Shown in pieces: positions 1 to 5,505 of a DNA stretch of 10,532 nt. The stretch lies in the NCBI GenBank assembly GCA_021785315.1, contig JAJYFX010000028.1, positions 1-10,532 of the forward strand, given 5' to 3'. The DNA comes from Actinomycetes bacterium (GTDB lineage Bacteria; Actinomycetota; Acidimicrobiia; Acidimicrobiales; Acidimicrobiaceae). The notes under the pieces were generated by a model. The model searched no databases. It saw only the letters and a list, made by a program, of their open reading frames with translations, and was not told the origin of the DNA. A program made the translations under genes and the position numbers. Every line of letters starts with the position of its first letter. The first letter of the stretch is position 1.

Positions 1-713
1 TGCGATCTTTCAGTCCGTCCAGTCAGACCGTCTCCCGCAATTACCAGAGCTGTCCGATTTGCCCCGCTGGATGCCATATCCCTGGCTAGCGATCCAAGCG
101 ACGTCATGATTATCTGTTGATCGCTCCAAGTAGCCCTTATTACAATGGCGGCCGGAGTTGATTCGTCGAACGCTGATCCTTCACAAAGCAGCTCGTCTTG
201 GAGTTCCTGCGGTCTTGCGCCAGATAGGAACACTCCTAGAGTTCCTCCAATTCGTGCGTATGCGCTGACTCGTTCCCTTTCGGGCATCGAAGCCTTTGTT
301 TTGCCGGCCAGGCGCGTGAATACTACGCTCTGGGATAAAGTGGGAATCGTAAGCTCTCGATTGAGGATTGCTGCCGCAGCAGCCACTGATGTAACTCCTG
401 GCACGATTTCGAAGCTAATTTCATGGTCTATGCAGTAGTCGATTTGTTCCTGGATTGCACCATATATGGACGGATCCCCTGAATGAAGGCGGACGATATT
501 TTGTGCGCCGTTAGCGAGATATACCTCCAAAACATCTTCCAGAGTCATGCCAGCGGAATCCATAATCACGGATTCGCTCCCGCAGAATGACAGGAGCTCC
601 TTGGGCACCAAGGATGAGGCCCAAATGACGATGTCTGCCTGGGCCAGGCGATTTCTCCCCTTTACGGTTATCAGGTCTGGATCTCCCGGTCCGGCGCCTA
701 CGAATGTAATCAA
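1..713 (-). CDS. cobM: Precorrin-4 C11-methyltransferase (CobM/CbiF), partial at the 3' end
   Basis: This SAM-dependent methyltransferase of corrin ring synthesis methylates C-11 of precorrin-4 (or its cobalt form). The frame is open from 713 to the left edge, giving 237 codons; the family is about 250-265 residues, so a short C-terminal tail is missing. Visible family motifs are GAGPGDPDLITVKG (residues 6-19), HSGDPSIYG (77-85), VPGVTSVAAAAA (104-115) and the TRLAGKT stretch near 133-139. The start is inferred as TTG at 713-711: it puts the glycine-rich motif at the usual distance from the N-terminus and has a purine-rich AAAAGAG six bases upstream. An in-frame TAA lies further upstream and there is no ATG or GTG between. 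It lies 49 bases after cobI on the same strand, so the two are probably co-transcribed. Family assignment is strong; the start is an inference. Confidence 0.93.
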   Translation of the reverse strand, partial: MITFVGAGPGDPDLITVKGRNRLAQADIVIWASSLVPKELLSFCGSESVIMDSAGMTLEDVLEVYLANGAQNIVRLHSGDPSIYGAIQEQIDYCIDHEISFEIVPGVTSVAAAAAILNRELTIPTLSQSVVFTRLAGKTKASMPERERVSAYARIGGTLGVFLSGARPQELQDELLCEGSAFDESTPAAIVIRATWSDQQIIMTSLGSLARDMASSGANRTALVIAGDGLTGRTERS

Positions 714-762
714 CTCGATCTCTTTTCTTAATTGCGTCCGACTTTCAAACTCCCTAAAGCAG

Positions 763-1506
763 TCAGCGTCGACTTGGTGGAGATATTATGGTGGCCAGAT
801 AGGAGATCGATGGATCGGTCAGATCTGCCAGCTTTGCCACTCTCTCGCCTTCGAGGCCAATCAGTTCTCCGACGACGGCGTCTTCTAGACGGCCCGCCTC
901 GCGTAAAGCCTCTTTAACTCCGGCTAATTGGCGGCCACCTTTGTATATTACGACAGCTGCATTAGCGTGCTGGAGAGACTCTTTGACATCGTCAATTCCC
1001 TGAAAGGCGGTGACAAGGAAAAGCTTTTCAGACTCGTCAAGTAGATTTAGCCCGCTCATTGATGCGACCTCTTGAAATGCCATTATTCCTGGCACTGTCC
1101 TAATGTCGATTTCAGGTGCCAGATCAGCTACTTCTTTTGCCACTAGGGAAAATGTCGAAAACACATTTGGATCCCCCAAGGTGACAAAGGCCAGAGTCAG
1201 TCCTTCGCGAAGCATAGCCAAGAGACCATTTGCCGCCTCTTTGGCACATCGGCGCCTGGCCTGAACACCTGTTTCGCCCTGGCTCATATCGAACACAATT
1301 CTGTGGCACTCGATATTTGGGAGCACCCGCCTAACGATATTTTCAGCTCTGCCTTCAAGGTGTGCCGCGGAACATGGAGCAATCACCCGGTCTGCAGTTT
1401 TCAGCGTTTCAAGGGCTCTGAGTGTAAGATTTTTGGGATCGCCAGGACCTACACCGACGCCAATGAGTCGACCAGGAGCGTCTTGTTTAGTCGATGAATT
1501 ACTCAA
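763..1506 (-). CDS. cobI: Precorrin-2 C20-methyltransferase (CobI/CbiL)
   Basis: It transfers a methyl group from SAM to C-20 of precorrin-2 (aerobic route) or cobalt-factor II (anaerobic route), early in cobalamin synthesis. The 247-residue product has the tetrapyrrole-methylase architecture: N-terminal GVGVGPGDPKNLTLRA (about 16-31), a GDP motif at 111-113 within TLGDPNVFSTF, and TVPGIMAF (137-144) before the C-terminal domain. Length fits the family. The first codon is TTG at 1506-1504, with an AGAGG ribosome-binding site six bases upstream; no in-frame ATG lies near the conserved N-terminus, so TTG is the best start. cobM follows 49 bases downstream. The gene is divergent from the DUF1003 gene at 1790. 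CobI and CobM belong to the same pathway; sequence alone does not say whether the aerobic or anaerobic branch is used. Confidence 0.94.
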   Translation of the reverse strand: MSNSSTKQDAPGRLIGVGVGPGDPKNLTLRALETLKTADRVIAPCSAAHLEGRAENIVRRVLPNIECHRIVFDMSQGETGVQARRRCAKEAANGLLAMLREGLTLAFVTLGDPNVFSTFSLVAKEVADLAPEIDIRTVPGIMAFQEVASMSGLNLLDESEKLFLVTAFQGIDDVKESLQHANAAVVIYKGGRQLAGVKEALREAGRLEDAVVGELIGLEGERVAKLADLTDPSISYLATIISPPSRR

Positions 1507-1577
1507 GGTCTACCTCTTGTGAACTTGCGCACTGCCAATTTTAGATCGAGCCTAATGACCCGTGGGGGAACGTGAGG

Positions 1578-1612
1578 CTAATTGGAAGTTCGGGGAGACC
1601 TTCTAATTGGAA
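1578..1612. repeat. Direct repeat CTAATTGGAA in the divergent cobI/DUF1003 promoter region
   Basis: The 10-mer CTAATTGGAA occurs at 1578-1587 and again at 1603-1612, a 25-base offset (about two and a half helix turns). It lies in the 283-base gap between divergent cobI and the DUF1003 gene. It could be a paired operator, but no family is recognised. No convincing cobalamin riboswitch could be read in this gap on the cobI strand. A weak TAAAAT -10-like element for cobI reads on the minus strand at 1543-1538. Confidence 0.3.
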
Positions 1613-1789
1613 AAGCTGTGGCGTATTTAATGGCGTTCCCAGCCTGGAAATACTCGGGAATCGATTGCAAAACAGGATGCAGAAACAGCTTTTGGAATGG
1701 CCGTTAATTCAAAACCCCCTAGTGTATGCTTGCCTAGGCGACCAATGATACTGGACAGCTACTTCTAGACGGTTGAGAAAGGTTACGAA

Positions 1790-2308
1790 ATGACTGTCGA
1801 AAGCCCTGGCTCCGTCAAGGGTCCCCCGCACAGTAGCTGGTTTCCATGGAACCACCATAAGCAACATCTGCATCCAGCGCTGCAAGCTGCACACGACGAT
1901 CGCACTTTTGGAGAGCGCGTTGCCGACAATATTGCGAGCTTTGGTGGTTCATGGCCGTTCATCTTTATCTTTCTCGGCTTGATAGTTGTTTGGATGTTGG
2001 TAAATTCAGTCTTGATTCAGCGGGTGCTTGCCAGCCGCCCGTTTGACCCATATCCGTATATTGCGCTGAATCTGGTTCTCTCCGGACTGGCGGGTCTTCA
2101 AGCGCCGATCATCATGATGAGCCAGAACAGGGCGGCGTCTCGCGATGAGCTACTCGCATCCCATCATTATAAAGAGACAGTTCAGATCGATGATCTGCTT
2201 GAGTCGAACACCGCTTTGATTCGGCAGGTCCACGAGCTTTCTAAAAAGATCCACGATCTGACTGAGCAGATTGTGGCACGGCCAGCGTCCCCGCAATCGA
2301 ACCCCTAG
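1790..2308 (+). CDS. DUF1003 family membrane protein
   Basis: A 172-residue inner-membrane protein of the DUF1003 family, whose function is not established. Family hallmarks are GERVADNIASFGGSWPFI (about 41-58), FDPYPYIALNLVLS (85-98) and QAPIIMMSQNR (104-114). Two membrane segments are visible at about 54-77 and 88-110. The tail from about 128 to 162 is hydrophilic with heptad-like leucines and isoleucines and may form a coiled coil. The ATG at 1790 has a good ribosome-binding site, GAGAAAGG at 1775-1782, seven bases upstream. It is divergent from cobI and stands alone: the next confident gene on its strand is 1.3 kb away. Family membership is clear; any role is unknown. Confidence 0.9.
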   Translation: MTVESPGSVKGPPHSSWFPWNHHKQHLHPALQAAHDDRTFGERVADNIASFGGSWPFIFIFLGLIVVWMLVNSVLIQRVLASRPFDPYPYIALNLVLSGLAGLQAPIIMMSQNRAASRDELLASHHYKETVQIDDLLESNTALIRQVHELSKKIHDLTEQIVARPASPQSNP

Positions 2309-2332
2309 AAGTCCATCTCCCAACCGAGGAAT

Positions 2333-2374
2333 CTTCGAGATGCCTCGAAGGGCACGTCATTCCGGCGCTGGAAT
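2333..2374 (+). terminator. Two small hairpins after the DUF1003 gene, possible weak terminator
   Basis: CTTCGAG at 2333-2339 pairs with CTCGAAG at 2344-2350 around a 4-base loop. ATTCC at 2359-2363 pairs with GGAAT at 2370-2374, followed by AATTAT. They begin 25 bases after the DUF1003 stop. There is no run of T, so intrinsic termination is uncertain. Confidence 0.3.
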
Positions 2375-2383
2375 AATTATCGT

Positions 2384-2977
2384 GGTCTTATCAACTGAAG
2401 ACCTAGCGGTGAAACGATGATCCGGGACATGTGGCTAAAGGTCAGCGGGAGTTCAGAATGGTAATCACATTGCAGCAAATCAGATTTCTGTAACCGCCTG
2501 TACGGGAGGCTCGTGAAACTGGCCCACGGGGCAATCCTTGGGACTTTTAGCAGGCAATGGTCACCTCGCAGTGAGCAGGTTTGGCTTTTATTCAGAGCAA
2601 GCGCATTACAGGGAAAAGGCGTAACTTGTGACCAGACCGACTACGCATGGGTCAGGTCGAACAAGACGTGGCGAAATGCTGGCTGACATCGGGGCCATAG
2701 TTAAGCTCAAGGCAAGGTCTCCGGGCTCGACGATCCCGCACACAAGGATCCAGCTGAGCTCGCCAGCAAAAAGGCAAGGCTTTCTAGGCGGTATCCAGGC
2801 CTATTCAACCTGCGGGGACTTAACGGGGCAGCCGGAGAGCGGAAACTGTATGCGATCTGTCATCGCAGGAGAAAACCGGCCAACTTGCCGAAACGGATGT
2901 GGCACATGCCATCGCAATAAAGGGAAATGACCCTGAGCCTGCTCCACGAGCTTAATTCAGTGGCTACTTGAACTTTT
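2384..2977 (+). ncRNA. Candidate large structured RNA (family unrecognised)
   Basis: Reading the plus strand, a chain of hairpins can be drawn. GGTCTT 2384-2389 pairs with AAGACC 2398-2403. ACCT-c-GC pairs with GCAGGT over 2563-2580. GACCAGACC 2630-2638 pairs with GGTCAGGTC 2650-2658, with one A-A mismatch. An interrupted 8-bp stem spans 2669-2697. CGGGCTC 2722-2728 pairs with GAGCTCG 2756-2762 (one G-U) and encloses GATCC/GGATC. TAGGC 2785-2789 pairs with GCCTA 2799-2803. A nested arm has GGCA-GCCGG 2827-2835 against CCGGC...TGCC 2876-2889, enclosing TGCGAT/ATCGCA. GTGGC/GCCAT spans 2899-2912 and AGGG/CCCT 2921-2934. A T5 run sits at 2973-2977. Boundaries and strand are guesses. Several 5-bp stems are expected by chance in this length, and no group I, group II, tmRNA or RNase P core was identified. 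Confidence 0.25.
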
Positions 2978-3056
2978 TAGGGATTCGCGAATTGCAAAGA
3001 CTAGAAAATCATGCGCCGGACAGACTAGTCAGACGATATCTCAAAACTGATTCCGA

Positions 3057-3124
3057 CCGACGTCGGCAGTTAGGCGCCCCGCGGCAACTTGTTCCGCGGC
3101 TAGGGCTCGCGTCGGGTCCTTTTT
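3057..3124 (+). other. GC-rich hairpins followed by a T5 run
   Basis: A 10-bp palindrome CCGACGTCGG lies at 3057-3066. CCGCGG at 3079-3084 pairs with CCGCGG at 3094-3099, extended by AA/TT around a CTTG loop. A T5 run is at 3120-3124, about 20 bases past the second hairpin, which is too far for a standard intrinsic terminator. It may mark the end of a transcript from the gene-free region. Confidence 0.2.
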
Positions 3125-3298
3125 GCGCCCCAAATATTGTGACGATAGTTGCTTAGGGTTTCAAGTGGTAGCAGAATTGGCTTAGGTCCGTACCGCATAG
3201 CCAGCATTCATCGGAGCTTTTTTAGAGAGCGTTAAGCCTGCTGTTAGGGGCTAGATCGGGGGACAATGCCCTCAAGTGGGAGGAGACAGCGTAGCTGA

Positions 3299-3499
3299 AT
3301 GCGACTTATTCGTACTCCATCAGGTAACCCGCTTATTTTCGAGTTCGCTGCCGAGCGGGTCATGGTTTCGTGCCACCACGACCATAAACCAAACTGGGTT
3401 ACCAATTTTGCCCGTGATTCCCCTGATCTTCCAGCAGATACCCGATCGAGGAACATGCAGCTGAGAGCTTTCGCTGGAATCGGAAGGACCAGATTGTAA
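3299..3499 (+). pseudogene. Possible remnant of a deazaflavin (F420)-dependent nitroreductase family gene
   Basis: A 66-residue frame starts at ATG 3299, directly after an in-frame TGA. It has a strong ribosome-binding-like GGGAGGAGA at 3278-3286, 12 bases upstream, which is rather far. The central stretch RVMVSCHHDHKPNWVTNF resembles the P-x-W-x-x-N-[FL] segment of nitroreductase-family deazaflavin-dependent oxidoreductases (FMN/F420-binding split barrel), and the end RAFAGIGRTRL loosely resembles their RAR...G.ERARLW segment. These proteins are normally about 130-150 residues, so this would be a fragment truncated at both ends. The resemblance is by eye and short; chance is a real alternative. 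A luciferase-like gene, often F420-linked, lies 150 bases downstream. Confidence 0.2.
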
Positions 3500-3517
3500 T
3501 TCGAGCAGAATCTATCA

Positions 3518-3569
3518 CGATGCCGGGGGAGGTTGCTCGTGGGAAGTGAACTTGGGAGGTGAGGCATCG
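3518..3569. repeat. 7-bp inverted repeat with a repeated GGGAGGT, upstream of the luciferase-like gene
   Basis: CGATGCC at 3518-3524 is the exact inverse of GGCATCG at 3563-3569. The 38-base interval contains GGGAGGT twice (3527-3533 and 3554-3560). It ends about 80 bases before the luciferase-like start and could be an operator or leader hairpin. A weak AATAAT -10-like element follows at 3608-3613. Confidence 0.25.
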
Positions 3570-3638
3570 CAACGCAGCGCAGTTGTGCCAATAAGCGGGT
3601 TGGATCAAATAATTTCGGAGTTATCTGTTCTTTTTGCT

Positions 3639-3645
3639 AAAGGGG
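3639..3645 (+). promoter_or_regulatory. Ribosome-binding site that decides the luciferase-like gene start
   Basis: AAAGGGG lies six bases before ATG 3652. An in-frame TTG at 3634 would place this site inside the gene and has no such site of its own, so ATG 3652 is preferred. Confidence 0.75.
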
Positions 3646-3651
3646 TATGAC

Positions 3652-4593
3652 ATGGTTGATCGGAATACCGGAGTGAATTTGGGTATTCTGCTGCTCGATA
3701 CACCTGGCTCGACTTTCGAACTGGCGAGCTTGGGTGAGTTTGGTCGACAGGTGGAGGAGGCAGGATTTTATCGGGTGGGGGTTAGTGACCACCTGGTGGC
3801 TTCGCACGTGCGCACATTCGATCCGGTAGTGTGTCTTGCTACCCTCGCAAGTGCTACTACCAGGGTTAGAGTGGCTGTTCAGGTCATGGTTCTGCCTTTG
3901 CGCCACCCTATCCAAGTGGCTCACGCCTTCACGTCGCTGGACATGCTTTCTCACGGTCGGATCGAGCTTGGAGTCGGAGTTGGTGGTGACTGGCCAAGTG
4001 AATTTGATTCTATGGGGGTAAATTTGCATCAGCGTGGCGAAAGGACTGACGAAGCCTTGGCAGTAATCACCGCGTTATGGGAGACCCAGGAAGTCAATTT
4101 TGAAGGGAGACACTTCAAAATCCGTGATCTAAAGAGCATCACCCGGCCTGTTCAGTTACCGCATCCCCCAATTATCATCGGTGGCCGGTCCGAGAAGGCG
4201 GTATTGAGAGCAGCGCGGACCGGTGATCGATGGGACGGGCTGTTTTTGGATTCTATGAAGTTTGCTTCCCTGAAGGTTCGACTTGATCAGCTAGCGGCCA
4301 ATGCGGAAAGATATGTACAGGCTGGCATGGTTATTTGGGCATGCGTTGGCGAACCTATAACAGCCCGAAGCAAGTTGTCCGAGGCGATGGAGAGATTCTA
4401 CCGACTGCCGTTCGAGCGCTTTGCACGGTATGCGATTTGGGGCGAACCAGAGACAGTCAAGGCGCGTGTGATGGAGTACGTAGATGCCGGAGCTTCCGAC
4501 ATCTCGCTAATTCCCGTGGGAAACCTGAGTCAACAGATAGATGCTCTTTCCTTTTTAGTCGCCGGGATTTCCCAGGAGACAGTAAGAGCCTGA
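3652..4593 (+). CDS. LLM-class (luciferase-like) flavin oxidoreductase, probably F420-dependent
   Basis: A 313-residue cytosolic TIM-barrel oxidoreductase of the bacterial luciferase-like family. Visible features are GVSDHL (43-48) after strand 2, LPLRHPIQVAHAFTSLDMLSHGRIELGVGVG (about 81-111, the family's most conserved block, given here in part), RGERTDEAL (128-136), and PPIIIGGRSEKAVLRAARTGDRW (about 172-194), the C-terminal phosphate/cofactor-binding segment. Length and pattern match F420-dependent members (TIGR03619-type) better than FMN luciferases, but the cofactor is inferred and the substrate cannot be told. The start is ATG 3652, chosen because of AAAGGGG six bases upstream. It is a single gene, with 366 bases before marR, so it is probably not in the exporter operon. 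A detoxification link with the exporter is speculation. Confidence 0.88.
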   Translation: MVDRNTGVNLGILLLDTPGSTFELASLGEFGRQVEEAGFYRVGVSDHLVASHVRTFDPVVCLATLASATTRVRVAVQVMVLPLRHPIQVAHAFTSLDMLSHGRIELGVGVGGDWPSEFDSMGVNLHQRGERTDEALAVITALWETQEVNFEGRHFKIRDLKSITRPVQLPHPPIIIGGRSEKAVLRAARTGDRWDGLFLDSMKFASLKVRLDQLAANAERYVQAGMVIWACVGEPITARSKLSEAMERFYRLPFERFARYAIWGEPETVKARVMEYVDAGASDISLIPVGNLSQQIDALSFLVAGISQETVRA

Positions 4594-4633
4594 ATTCAGT
4601 TTGGGATTTAGGTCGTTTTTGACCGCCAGCGAT

Positions 4634-4864
4634 TTAGATGGTTTCATCTATCCGTTGCTGAACCTGTTCGCATGCGCAAAAGAATGCCTCGAAGTCGAGA
4701 AGACAGATTGCTGAGCCCTTGGGGACATCAAAGCAAAGTGTCTGGAGTCTGCATGCTGGGTTGCGATACTTGGAACTCACTCGTGGCAGAACAGGGCATA
4801 TAGAGTGCCGAGCAGCAATCTCTGCGCGCACGTCGTAATACAAATTCACTCGCACGCTTATCAC
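4634..4864 (-). CDS. Possible small Cys-containing protein divergent from marR (doubtful)
   Basis: A 76-residue frame opens with GTG at 4864 and ends in TAA at 4634. Its C-terminal half, including CRLQTLCFDV and FFCACEQVQQRIDETI, has five cysteines and plausible codon use, but I recognise no family. A GGAG lies only three bases before the GTG, too close for a normal ribosome-binding site. The stop lies in the TAGATG/CATCTA hairpin at 4635-4650. It is divergent from marR, as some MarR target genes are, but this may equally be a chance frame in an intergenic region. Confidence 0.2.
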   Translation of the reverse strand: MISVRVNLYYDVRAEIAARHSICPVLPRVSSKYRNPACRLQTLCFDVPKGSAICLLDFEAFFCACEQVQQRIDETI

Positions 4865-4912
4865 GATCTCCGATATGGGTTGTCAAAGATCTGTGTCGGC
4901 CAAAGTGGCGAC

Positions 4913-4940
4913 GAGTTATACTCATAATGAGCCATACTCA
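4913..4940 (+). promoter_or_regulatory. Overlapping palindromes over a -10-like element, probable MarR operator
   Basis: GAGT-TAT-ACTC (4913-4923) overlaps CTCAT-A-ATGAG (4921-4931), and ATACTCA repeats at 4918-4924 and 4934-4940 (16-base offset). TATACT at 4917-4922 is close to the -10 consensus and lies 37 bases before the marR ATG; no strong -35 is seen. MarR proteins bind inverted repeats overlapping their own promoters, so autoregulation is the simplest reading. Confidence 0.5.
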
Positions 4941-4959
4941 GTAAAGCGGTTGGAGTAGC

Positions 4960-5505
4960 ATGATGATCGAATCCCAAAGAATCAAGACGCAAGCCCGGAG
5001 CAGTCCCACCTTTGTGGAACTTTCTGAACTTGTGGTTCACGCGGCGCGGAAGTTCCGGCGAAATTTTAGCTCGCAACTAGCTCCACTTGGGATCACATTT
5101 GCTCAGGCACAGGTACTACGCATCGTCGCGCGGGCGGAAATTCCACTGCGCATGGTCGATCTAGCTGCCAAATTGGAAATCGTGCCGAGGTCTGCGACTA
5201 CCATGGTCGACGCTCTGCAGGCCAATGGTCTGGTGCAAAGGCTCAGCGATGACGCAGATAGGCGGTCGATTCCCATTTGCATCACGGACAATGGGCGAGC
5301 TCTGCTGGACCAATTAGATGAAGCTCGCAGGGCAGTCGCGGCGGGAATATTCGGGGGGCTTTCTCAAGCTGATTGCCAGGAACTTTTTAGGTTGTTGAGC
5401 ATTGTCAATTCACAATTTGATCCATCGGATACTGCGGACGATAAGTCTGGAGGCGCTGCAATCGGCATCGACAGTTCCGCGAATGGTGCAGGGGGCATCC
5501 GATGA
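4960..5505 (+). CDS. MarR family transcriptional regulator
   Basis: A 181-residue winged-helix regulator. The N-terminal helix is at about 17-40. The winged helix-turn-helix runs from about 45 to 115: [14 protein letters not shown], recognition helix [18 protein letters not shown] (75-92), and a wing with the D-x-R signature in [20 protein letters not shown] (about 96-115). A C-terminal helix for dimerisation follows, then a low-complexity Gly/Ala/Ser tail from about 155, which the family does not need. Two adjacent ATGs exist: GGAG at 4952-4955 is 4 bases from ATG 4960 and 7 bases from ATG 4963, so the second may be the one used. The stop overlaps the exporter ATG (ATGA, 5502-5505), implying one operon with translational coupling. 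It probably represses this operon and is relieved by a small ligand, perhaps an exporter substrate. Confidence 0.92.
   Translation: MMIESQRIKTQARSSPTFVELSELVVHAARKFRRNFSSQLAPLGITFAQAQVLRIVARAEIPLRMVDLAAKLEIVPRSATTMVDALQANGLVQRLSDDADRRSIPICITDNGRALLDQLDEARRAVAAGIFGGLSQADCQELFRLLSIVNSQFDPSDTADDKSGGAAIGIDSSANGAGGIR

Larger units (their letters stand above)
2309..3651. other. 1.34-kb stretch with no convincing protein gene
   Basis: Between the DUF1003 gene and the luciferase-like gene I find only short frames without good starts, domains or homology that I can recognise. The first 650 bases are rich in local inverted repeats (see the candidate structured RNA). Bases 3057-3124 hold GC-rich palindromes and a T5 run. 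Bases 3299-3499 hold a small frame resembling part of a nitroreductase, and 3518-3569 a 7-bp inverted repeat. No tRNA, tmRNA or RNase P signature was found on either strand. Confidence 0.6.
4594..4959. other. Intergenic region between the luciferase-like gene and marR
   Basis: It has weak stop-side structure, GGTC 4611-4614 with GACC 4621-4624 around a T5 loop, and a neat TAGATG/CATCTA hairpin with a GTTT loop at 4635-4650. A Cys-rich 76-codon minus-strand frame fills 4634-4864. The last part, 4913-4940, holds palindromes over the likely marR promoter. Confidence 0.5.

Noticed and set aside
145..438. Plus-strand open frame over the left-end gene
   Set aside because: It is antisense to cobM, which has clear methyltransferase motifs on the minus strand.
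1507..1789. Possible cobalamin riboswitch upstream of cobI
   Set aside because: I looked for the B12 box and the conserved core on the cobI strand and found no convincing match.
2521..2560. Similarity to a c-di-GMP (GEMM) riboswitch core: CACGGGGCAATCC, GGGAC and AGC in order
   Set aside because: The conserved bases between these blocks do not match, and no full pairing or downstream target gene fits. The resemblance is superficial.
2831..2880. Group II intron domain V within the arm at 2831-2880
   Set aside because: Some bases look similar (GAGC, TATGCGAT), but the catalytic triad, the two-base bulge, the GNAA loop and the closing GTTY are not arranged as in domain V.
2628..2930. Open frame of 100 codons on the plus strand
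   Set aside because: No ribosome-binding site, no recognisable domain, and odd composition. It lies in the hairpin-rich stretch and looks like a chance frame.
3244..3591. Open frame of 115 codons on the minus strand
   Set aside because: It would begin at a TTG without a ribosome-binding site and shows no family features. It is antisense to the possible nitroreductase relic, whose frame reads more like protein.
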